A stretch of DNA of 18,857 nt. Source: Chrysochromulina tobinii. Lineage: Eukaryota > Haptophyta > Prymnesiales > Chrysochromulinaceae. Location of the stretch: contig JWZX01002938.1 of the NCBI GenBank assembly GCA_001275005.1, forward strand, positions 1-18,857, written 5' to 3'. The translations under genes were made by a program, and so were the position numbers. Below the pieces are notes generated by a model, which saw only the letters and a program-made list of their open reading frames with translations, was not told the origin of the DNA and searched no databases. Positions 1 through 7,020 of this stretch are shown piece by piece; positions within the stretch are counted from its first letter, which is position 1, and every line of letters starts with the position of its first letter.

Positions 1-77
1 CAGCGCCTCGACAGTCGACTCGACAGCGCCTCGACAGCGCCTCGACGGAGCCTCGACAGCTCGACAGCTCGACAGCC
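1..77. repeat. Short degenerate tandem repeat, unit about 11-12 bp
   Basis: The first bases consist of imperfect copies of a unit reading roughly ctcgacagcgc. The copies shorten to ctcgacag towards the right end. No coding frame stands out and the array may extend past the left edge of the window. From 78 to 481 I see no supportable gene or signal: the overlapping open frames there are low in information and lack family features. Confidence 0.7.
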
Positions 78-481
78 AGGGCTCAAATGCTGGTGGTCCT
101 GGCGCTCGATTGGTGGCGCTGTCGTTCGTTGTCGTGCGTATTTTGATACCACATATTTAGCGACGTAAGCGGCCTGTCTATCGCGACCGCTGCGCCGCAT
201 CGGGGAGTCCGGGGCGCGGGTGTGGCGGCTTGCTCCTTGCACATCACATCAGAGATCAGTGAGGTAACAGGGCGTCGGCAGACAGCACCGAGCCAACGCA
301 GGCGCACTCATATCGGACGATTTCCATGCCCATGCCCCGCGCCGCACCGGACCTGACCGGCGGGACCGGAGCCGGCACCCACGTCAGTCGTCACGTCCGG
401 ACGTCACCACGGCACTCCTGTCCACACGACACCCGCACGCCCTCGTCTCTCGATGACTACACATGGCAAACAGAATCCAGG

Positions 482-1388
482 TCAGCCGCAGAAGTCGGCA
501 AACTCCTCGCAGCTGCAGCAAGTCTGCCTGCCCGGCCCCGCGCCCAAGTCGTTCTTGGCCCCATCAAACTGCGCAGCGTCGATGAACTTGTCGCAGCCGA
601 TGCAGTGATGCTTTCCGTCCTCGAGCGGCTGCTGAAAAGTGATGGTCATGGATCCCGCCTTCATGGCAGCCGCCGCGTGCTTCATGATGATCGCTTTATC
701 CGGCGGCATGTCATCGTCGTTCACCTTGCGGATCACCCATCCAGCCTTCACCTTGAGAGCTGCCGCCGCGCCACCGTCCGCGACGCTGCTCACGGCATGC
801 TTCTCAAGGGCCATCCCAAGCTTGCCTGCCTCGAACACGATCTCGACCATGTCAACGGAGCTCACGATCGAGATCAGCGAGATCATCGAGCCCTCTGCCG
901 GCCTTCTTCTTCTCCTTGTCCGCTGCCACAACGACTTGATTCGCAGCAGACGCACCCTTAACGGCGTCTTTGCGCACCTTCTCGCGGCTCATCGCCGCAT
1001 TGAGAAGGGCTTCCTTGGGGTCATAATCGTCCGAAGGTTTTGTTCGCCCACCACTACATTCGCACTTTCCTGGACCGCAGCCGTTGCCAAGAACTGTGGC
1101 ACGGCATGTGATGCAAATCAGGGAGTCGCCCGCAATCAGCTTCTTCATCGTGGATGTAAGACCCATGGCAAGGTCCGCAGCATGCTCGGAAGCCTTTTCC
1201 TTCAGCATCGCCTTTTGTGCTCCCTTTCTCTCGAGGGAGGCAGAGGCGCGTGACATCAATCCGACTTGTTCCGATGTCAAGTTGAAAGGATTCCACGCAC
1301 AAATCGGCACGCACGGCACGGGCGGAGAGGCAAGCGCGATGATGCAGCGCGATGACACGATTTTACCGAAATGGGAATTGCCGGTCAT
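482..1388 (-). CDS. PDZ-like domain protein with two cysteine clusters (two frames, +1 break)
   Basis: Two overlapping minus-strand frames look like halves of one gene. The upstream frame (1388 down to 852) encodes a helical, Lys/Ala-rich region and then a cysteine cluster of form CxxC-x9-C-x4-CxC (near residues 93-110), followed by a charged linker. The downstream frame (from about 850 to 482) encodes a PDZ-like fold: a GKLGMAL carboxylate-binding-type loop, a VSSVADGGAAAAL strand, GWVIRKVND, and a closing SMTITFQ strand. It ends with a second cluster, CIGC then CCSC, that may bind zinc. PDZ domains bind C-terminal peptides; I cannot name the partner. Joining the halves needs a +1 shift near 852-905, where the first frame stops (TGA at 854-852) just before ATG at 850-848. 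Starts at 1388 (ATG) and 1256 (ATG) are both possible. It could instead be a decaying gene or two short genes. Similar PDZ plus Cys-rich proteins are, from memory, common in haptophytes. Confidence 0.62.
852..905 (-). other. Apparent +1 frame break in the PDZ-like gene
   Basis: The charged linker is read in one frame up to TGA at 854-852, while the PDZ domain is read one base further on. In mRNA sense the junction reads CGT TGA CATGG. I found no convincing GT-AG intron of a length that would restore the frame. A one-base insertion in the assembly, a real indel, or +1 slippage at the UGA are the alternatives. Confidence 0.55.
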
Positions 1389-1548
1389 CCAAAAGTCTCG
1401 TGACTCGAGGCTCGTGAGTCAGGGACATTCAGTGCGGGCGATAGTGCGGGCAATCGGCCTGCTGCCGAGGGGATCGGGTTTCTTTTTCACACCCTCTTCA
1501 GCTGTTCACTGGACGGGCTTGCACAAGCACTCGGACTTCCTTGTGCAC
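1389..1548. promoter_or_regulatory. Putative divergent promoter region with dyad TGACTC...GAGTCA
   Basis: This short gap separates the minus-strand PDZ-like gene from the plus-strand EF-hand gene, so it should hold both promoters. It contains the inverted pair TGACTC (1401-1406) and GAGTCA (1416-1421), plus a 12-bp near-perfect tandem pair agtgcgggcgat / agtgcgggcaat (1431-1454). No TATA box is evident. The regulatory role is inferred from position only, and it depends on the starts at 1388 and 1549 being right. Confidence 0.3.
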
Positions 1549-4500
1549 ATGCTGACGCTCCGAGGCAGGCTCGAGGCGCCCTCGAGACCCCCGAAGGGCG
1601 GCGGTGTAGAGACCCCTCTCGAGTGGGCGCCCTCGAGTGCAGGAGGCACCGACCCTGCTTCACCAAGCTCGCTGCTCGCGAGGGCTCACGTGGCTGCCGC
1701 AGCGACTGTAGACAACGATGATGACGTCAGCAGCCGACGACCCGTGCCCACGGAGGAAGAGCGCACGAGGGCAATAGTCAGTTTGCAGCGCTTTGTGCGC
1801 GCCAAGAAGGAAAATTTCGGATGGACTGATCTGATCAAGCGACTGCCGGAGCTTCGCAGGTCGTACCTGGACGAGGCTGCGCTCGCTGCCGGTGCGGCAG
1901 ACAACCCGTTGTACAGTGGCATGGCTCTTGTCGCGCGTGAGGCGCTGCGCACGAACCCGAGCGTGGTGGCGGCGCTCGATGACGCGTGGAATCGCTGCGT
2001 GCCACTCGGCAAGACCAAGATGACGCGCTCGCTCTACTACACGTTTGCGCGCAAGCTGTACCTTGCCGCGGTGCTCAATGAAGCACAGGCGGAACGCGAG
2101 CTGGACCTGGAGCTCATCGATGCGCACGAATGCATGCGCTCGACCGAAGCGGACTGGAAGGCCGACGTACAGGGTAAGGACTACCTCACGCGCGAAGAGT
2201 TCCACAGGAGCCTATTCCAGTTCGTCGACATGAACACCAACGGGATTACCTCTGACGAGTGTGTGCTGCCCAGCTTCGCGTGGCACTAGTCCATGGCGCC
2301 GCTCCACAGCCCATTCGCACCGCTGCTCCTTGCTCGCCACGCACAGCTGATCCGCGGCCGTTCCCTCGCGCAGGTATGTCGAATTTATCCGCACGACGGT
2401 GGCGCGCGTGTGCAAGCGGGAGGCGCTCAAGTTCGACGTGGTGAGCGTCGCCGCCGCCGCCGCCGCTGGCGCGAGCGAAGAGGCTACCGCGGATGAGAGC
2501 TCGGTGTCGGTGTGGACTTGGGAGAGCGACGAGGCACTTTTCGAGAAGCTCCGCCCGTTCGCCACAAAGGACACCGAGTCGGAGGTGGACTACCGCATGG
2601 AAGCTTGGCTAAAGGCGTACGCCACGTCGTATGAGCGGGAGAAAAAGGCTCACGCCGACATGGTACGCGAGCAGGAGAAGAAGCTGCGACAGCAGCTCGA
2701 ACTGCTACGCAAGCGCACGAGCAAGCGCACGAGCAAACGCACGAGAGCCCCCGAGCCCCCGCCTGCAGTCGAGACAGGAGTTGTCTCGACCTCGACGGAG
2801 CCGCCCCCAAGGCAGCCGCCCCCAAGGCCAGCGTCGCCGCCGCAAAGGCCGCGCCAGGCCTCGATCTCGCAGCGTGCCGAAACGCCCCCTCCACCGCCGA
2901 TCGACGAAGATCCACCGCAGCCTGTTCCGCCACAAACCTCATTCGTCGAGGCGCCACCGCCGTACGTCGCGCAGGCGCAAGTCACGCAAGCCGCCCCCCC
3001 TCGGCGCCCAGCCCGTTTCAATCGACCGCCACCGCCGCCACGGGAGCCGCTGCCACGCCCCCATCCCCCTCGTGGGAAGCTGCGTCGGAGCAAGGACGGA
3101 AAGCGCGAAGGCTCCAAATGGACAGAACTGCTACTGAGGGGGTATTTCCACCATGACTCGCCTGGTGGAGTCGATCATCTGGTGCCTCTGGGGGATGTGA
3201 TGCCATCCGCCACTCTCCGGCCCCAGCCCCCGAGCCATGCCACGTGGCTTTGCAGTCGCGTCGACGTCATCGACGCTCACAATGACCTGCGCGACAAGAC
3301 GCTGCATGTATGGCCTTCCGACGTCAAGCCTCTCCAGATGGCCCTCACCAGTCACTGCGAAGACGCTGACCGGCTCGCCAACGCACTGTCATGGCCGCCG
3401 CCGCTTCCGACACAGCCTCCCTCTAGCAGGCCTCCCTCTAGCAGCCCCCTCTCCACCCGCCACCCCTCTTCCAAGCTACCCACCCAGCTGTTAGCACACC
3501 CTCCCACACAGAGCAGCAGCAGCAGCAAGCCCGCCGCCAGTGGCGCGCGAACGGCCGTTTGGTCGGGTGGAGTGGCGGGCTGGGCTGGCGACTGGTATGC
3601 AGCTCCCGACCCTTGCGCAGCGGCTGGCTCAGCCAATCTCGAGGCTTGGCGCGCGGCGGCGGCCCCTGAAGCTGTTGCCGACGTGTCGCACCGGCTTGCT
3701 ACCGGTCTGCTCACTTGCCACGCCGCCTCACCCCGGGCGATGGGCGACCTTCGGCTCAGAAGCGCCGTGATGGGCGCCCGCCGTCCACCTACCCCCGCTA
3801 CGCTGCCGTATGCCCTCCACGTGCCAGCATCGGTGCGCCCTCATTCGTCTCATCGAGAGTGGCTCTCTCCGCGAGGCCACGCCGCGACTCGCGCCGCGAC
3901 CGAGCCGCTGAGCGTGGACACCGATCGAGGGGATCCCGCTCGGCCACAGAGCGAGCCTGGGGGAAGTCGACGCCCCTTTACGGCGACGGTGCGCGATTCA
4001 ATCACGGGAATTCCCACAGTGGGTGTGCCCACGGAGCGCGCGCCGACGGTGCGCGCGCAGACGGCGCGGGCGGCGCTCGGCACGGCGCCCGCTTGGACGT
4101 TGACTGAGCGAGGCGCTCAAGGGCCGCGTACCGGTACCGGTACCGCCTTGCTCCCGCCCTCCGATCGGGGGATGAGCATTGGAGCCCCCACTCGCCCAAC
4201 CTCGTTGAGGGCCCACGCTCGGCAGTCGGCCAACCCCTGGCCCGAAGAGGCCAGTGGGTGGGCGTCCGAGACGGGCGGCGGTGTGAAGATGTCGAGGTGT
4301 GAAGATGTCGAAGCGAGGATCGCATTCGATTCGCTCAAGGCCGCCGCCGCGCCGCTCGGCCCCCGCGACGCCATGCCATCAAGTGGGGAAGGTGTCGGCA
4401 ACCCGTACGCCCCGCGCGCTGTGGTGAGCGCGCCTCGAGGCCTCCTCGGGATGGATGAGGGCACCTTCAACCCGTACGACACCAGTGCAGCCGCACTCAT

Positions 4501-4807
4501 GGGCCCGTACGCTCTGCAGGCCGCTACTAAAGGTTTCCTTTCGGCGCGATGCGAGATGCGCTCCAAGACCGCCGCCGAGCCGTTGCACGAACTGCAGCTA
4601 CATCCGCAGCAGTTGCCCAACGGATGGCACTTCGTCAGTACCCCGGGCTCGCGAGGGGATCCTGTCCGTCGCATCTACTCGCGACCAACGTCGGCACTCA
4701 CCAGCGCGGGACGGGGGACTCTCGCTATTCAGGATTCGTCAGACCCGTCGGCGGGCGTTCAATTGGCCTCTCCACGAGCCTTTCCACCTTGGTACTCTCA
4801 GCAGTGA
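1549..4807 (+). CDS. Degenerate EF-hand / coiled-coil / Pro-rich protein, two exons
   Basis: Exon 1 is 1549-2258 and exon 2 is 2374-4807, joined across a GT-AG intron to give about 1047 residues. The N-terminal 250 residues are helical. They contain a motif of form LTREEFHRSLFQFVD followed by an EF-hand-like loop DMNTNGITSDE, with Tyr-Val-Glu-Phe completed across the splice. The loop is one residue short between Gly6 and the acidic end, so calcium binding is doubtful. Next come a charged coiled coil (about 320-385), a KRTSKRTSKRT basic patch, a long Pro-rich region (about 390-520), Ser/Pro runs, and a C-terminal part with repeated NPY and GPYA motifs. Start 1549 is the last ATG before the conserved helices; the frame is open further upstream, but that part overlaps the antisense PDZ-like gene. 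The helix-EF-hand layout resembles algal and ciliate flagellar EF-hand proteins, which is an inference. More introns inside the low-complexity part cannot be excluded. Confidence 0.72.
2259..2373 (+). other. Intron of the EF-hand protein gene (115 nt, GT-AG)
   Basis: The donor is gtgtgtgctg at 2259 and the acceptor is ctcgcgcag ending at 2373. The intron splits a GAG codon (GA|G) and contains an in-frame stop at 2287-2289. Splicing joins the EF-hand loop smoothly to YVEFI, which is the expected continuation of such a helix. The frames on either side differ by one base, so the intron is required for a continuous product. Confidence 0.8.
3416..3443 (+). repeat. 14-bp direct tandem repeat in a Ser/Pro-rich coding region
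   Basis: Two adjacent copies of cctccctctagcag encode Ser/Pro/Arg repeats. A short (agc)5 run follows at 3512-3526. Both fit slippage-driven growth of a disordered region. Confidence 0.7.
4280..4311 (+). repeat. Perfect 16-bp tandem duplication inside exon 2
   Basis: Two copies of ggtgtgaagatgtcga lie head to tail. Sixteen is not a multiple of three, so the two copies are translated in different frames. The duplication must have shifted the frame on one side unless compensated elsewhere. Confidence 0.85.
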
Positions 4808-4855
4808 GACCTGACGACTTTGAGGAAGCGGCCAATAGAAAATTGCAACACCCCG

Positions 4856-5008
4856 CATTCAGTTCCCAAACAGGTGTGGGGTTAGGGCCTTATAAACATG
4901 AAAAATAGTAGACCACTCCCCCTTGGGTCAACCATTCAGTTCCCAAACAGGTGTGGGGTTAGGGCCTTATAAACATGAAAAATAGTAGACCACTCCCCCT
5001 TGGGTCAA
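4856..5008. repeat. Two perfect direct copies of a 77-bp repeat
   Basis: Copy 1 is 4856-4932 and copy 2 is 4933-5008 (76 identical bases at a period of 77). Each starts cattcagttcccaaacaggt, contains gtggggttagggccttataa, and ends cccccttgggtcaa. The composition is markedly less GC-rich than the flanking genes. Each copy carries a TATAAA. The perfect identity implies a recent duplication or homogenisation. Confidence 0.95.
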
Positions 5009-5551
5009 GCCGGCAGGCGACCAGGCGACCAGGCGAGCCACATAACGGTGCAAACAGTGGCTACAGCTGTGCCTGTCGAGTGTAGTACAGTAGTACGGTA
5101 TGTCGTGTGGAGTCGGCGTGTGTTTCCTGACTGTACCGTTAGCTTTTTAATGCAATATAGGAATATATATAACGTAGATAGGCGGAAAGGCGCGAGCGGA
5201 GGGCGGGTTACAGACTAGAGACTACAATTTCCAACAGCTAGCCCACCCTCAGGGTGAGCGAGATGTACGGTTGATAGCGGTAACACAGTGTCGCGCCGCG
5301 CGACGCGGACGATACAAGACTCAAACAAGAATCAAGACCGGCACGCTGGTTCTTGACTCAAAATACGTAATGTACGCGGTGCCGTCCTGTACCGGTTGGT
5401 TCAAAAACACCGGGGGAGCCGGGATGGACTACGGTACACAGGTATGCATGGTTTTTAACAGTTCGTACGTACGCAAAACGCTGAAAACGCCGAACTGTTT
5501 AATTCCGTATTGGTATTCGAGCTGCGAATGGCCGGGACAAAAATGTAAGCG

Positions 5552-5562
5552 TTACCGGTACG
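5552..5562. promoter_or_regulatory. Palindrome-containing motif TTACCGGTACG upstream of the ARP gene
   Basis: The 11 bases TTACCGGTACG occur here. The same 11-mer recurs at 11805-11815, and the full palindrome TTACCGGTAA is at 11778-11787, upstream of the Kir gene. All three lie upstream of gene starts. A role as a transcription-factor site is an inference from position and symmetry. Confidence 0.25.
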
Positions 5563-5779
5563 CATCGCGCTTGGTGCCATAAGAGAGCTGATAGGGCGCG
5601 TTTACACACTGATGGGGCCATTGTTGGGCTTTACCATCGGTCTACATGACAGCAGCCGAGTTCACAACGCAAGAGAACTTTTCAAATACGGCACGCTGCG
5701 GCAAGCACCATCACTGGGTCGGGGTGGCGTCGCGCCCCCCGTCCGACGGAGCGAGCACTTTCTGAACAAGGCTGCCGCC

Positions 5780-6991
5780 ATGCACCGGCTGAAAGCTCTG
5801 GCCAAGAGTGTGACCGTGCCGACCCCGACCACGAGCTCCGATTTTTTCGCAGCCGCATTGAGAGAGCGCTCGCCCACGCAGGCTGAAGCGGCGGCAAAGA
5901 AGAATGCGGTGGAGGACGTCGACGACGTCATCGTCATCGATGCCGGCGTGAGCCAGTGGCGATGCGGCTCTGCGTTCAATTGCAACGGCGTCGGGTTGGT
6001 ACTCCCAGGTGTCCCCATCGACGCAGAGGCGTACAAGGCACAGATGCTTTTGGTGCTGGAGAAATTGGAGTTGCAGCCGCCCCATGATCGGGTTGCATTG
6101 ATTATGAGCGAGCCACCAGGCACCACGAATGACACGAGGGATAGCATAGCAACCATGCTGTTCAGTTTAGGAGTGGCCCGTCTACACATTGCTGCCGCGC
6201 CGCTGCTCTCGATCTTCAGCCGAAGCTTTGTCACCGGCATCTTGGTGGACATTGGAGAGCGCAACACTCATGTATACGCCGTGTACGACGGACATTGTGC
6301 ACTGCCGGTCAATGCTGCTGCGGTCATACCCTTCGCTGGCGGTGATCTGGGTTGGCAAAGTGGGCCGCCGCCGTGCGATCGTCTCTTTGAGCGGCAGGCT
6401 GACAAACGGACCAAGCTCGCAGAGCTCGTGACAATCAAGGTCAAGCAGCTCAAAGAGAAAATTGCGACGCTTGAAGCCGAGGGCAACACATCGCGAGCCG
6501 AGCAACTCCGTGATATGCTTGTAGAGCTGGAGATGCGCAATGCGGCGGCTGCACAGGATGCTGCGAAGGATGCTGCGACCAGTGACGTTGGCGGCGTACA
6601 CGAGGCCATCTTACAGGTGGTCAGTCTTGCGGACGTGAGCCTTCGACGGGCTCTGCTTGCACACATCGTCTGTGTTGGTGGAGGGTCGCTTGCGATCGAT
6701 ATGCCCGAGCGTCTTGAGCGTGAGCTGCGTTCTATGCCCGAGCTCTCTCCATGCATGCCTCAAGTCTTTGCCAACAGCGACCGTCGATTTGCGTGCTGGA
6801 TGGGTGGGTCCATGTTGGCCGGCCTCTCGTCGGGACGGCTGCAGTTCGTCTCGCACGACGAGTACAGATACTTTCCTGAGTTGTTACACAGGCGTTGCGC
6901 ACCGCTTGCATGCTACCAACTCACCGATCTGCGTAGCAAATGCACAGCCCTTAGCGCGGGACGAGGCGATCGCCGAAGCCTCCCAACGTGA
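5780..6991 (+). CDS. Divergent actin-related protein with coiled-coil insertion
   Basis: The product has the actin landmarks in order. A phosphate-1-like loop VIVIDAGVSQWRCGSAF is followed by a segment matching actin's WDDMEKIW helix and EAP strand (LIMSEPPGT), then the IAAAPLLSIFSRS helix, and a phosphate-2 loop TGILVDIGERNTHVYAVYDG. The C-terminal part has VCVGGGSLAIDMPERLERE, a CWMGGSMLAGLSS adenine-pocket segment, and an end like actin's VHRKCF (LLHRRC). The DNase-loop half of the nucleotide cleft (subdomain 2) is essentially missing. Much of subdomain 4 is replaced by a charged coiled coil at 6428-6540. The catalytic Gln137 position appears to be Ala, so ATP hydrolysis is doubtful. ATG 5780 is preferred because of its gccgccATG context; an in-frame ATG lies at 5612. 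Actin homology ends about 30 codons before the TGA at 6989-6991, which suggests a read-on or fusion into the next frame. Confidence 0.82.
   Translation: MHRLKALAKSVTVPTPTTSSDFFAAALRERSPTQAEAAAKKNAVEDVDDVIVIDAGVSQWRCGSAFNCNGVGLVLPGVPIDAEAYKAQMLLVLEKLELQPPHDRVALIMSEPPGTTNDTRDSIATMLFSLGVARLHIAAAPLLSIFSRSFVTGILVDIGERNTHVYAVYDGHCALPVNAAAVIPFAGGDLGWQSGPPPCDRLFERQADKRTKLAELVTIKVKQLKEKIATLEAEGNTSRAEQLRDMLVELEMRNAAAAQDAAKDAATSDVGGVHEAILQVVSLADVSLRRALLAHIVCVGGGSLAIDMPERLERELRSMPELSPCMPQVFANSDRRFACWMGGSMLAGLSSGRLQFVSHDEYRYFPELLHRRCAPLACYQLTDLRSKCTALSAGRGDRRSLPT
6428..6540 (+). repeat. Coiled-coil segment, copy 1 (in ARP), paralogous to 7326-7437
   Basis: This part of the ARP frame encodes a charged helix starting VTIKVKQLKEKIATLEAEG and containing TSRAEQLRDMLVELE. 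A segment in the neighbouring SFI1-like frame matches it at 26 of 37 residues by eye, with clear DNA similarity. Confidence 0.85.
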
Positions 6992-7020
6992 GCACGCTGC
7001 ACGGGAAGCTGAAGTCACCA
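6890..7020 (+). other. Frame transition between the ARP and SFI1-like reading frames
   Basis: After the actin-like end (LLHRRC) the ARP frame runs about 30 codons of nondescript sequence to TGA at 6989-6991. One base further on, the other frame already looks like a helical protein from about 6950 (ARDEAIAEASQREHAAREAE). Either the SFI1-like gene starts at ATG 7020, or the two are one gene separated by a +1 break or an unrecognised intron. Confidence 0.5.

Larger units (their letters stand above)
4808..5611. other. Intergenic region, lower GC, no supportable gene
   Basis: This stretch lies between the EF-hand gene and the ARP gene. It holds the two 77-bp repeats, an 8-bp tandem run (aggcgacc, 5015-5038), an AT-rich tract around 5150-5172 (atataggaatatatataacg), and an imperfect hairpin at 5329-5359 (gaatcaagacc / ggttcttgactc). 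Short open frames at 5000-5218 and 5271-5582 have no recognisable domain or composition signal. I scanned for tRNA A and B boxes and snRNA-like starts and saw none. Confidence 0.6.

Noticed and set aside
326-1253. Two plus-strand open frames at 326-961 and 639-1253
   Set aside because: They overlap the minus-strand PDZ-like gene, which has recognisable structure, and show no features of their own.
4874-4886. Telomere-like ggggttaggg
   Set aside because: There is one TTAGGG per 77-bp copy and no tandem array, so it is not evidence of a telomere or interstitial telomeric tract.
5329-5410. Possible tRNA (hairpin and ggttggttcaaa resembling a B box)
   Set aside because: The B box lacks the TTCGA core, no matching acceptor stem or A box could be found, and the hairpin is imperfect.
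5000-5582. Small open frames of 72 and 103 codons
   Set aside because: There is no recognisable domain, codon bias or Kozak context, and the region is intergenic and lower in GC.
6890-6990. Intron of normal size between the ARP and SFI1-like frames
   Set aside because: The GT-AG pairs tested by hand either kept the wrong phase, introduced a stop or were under 20 nt, so none is annotated, although one may exist.
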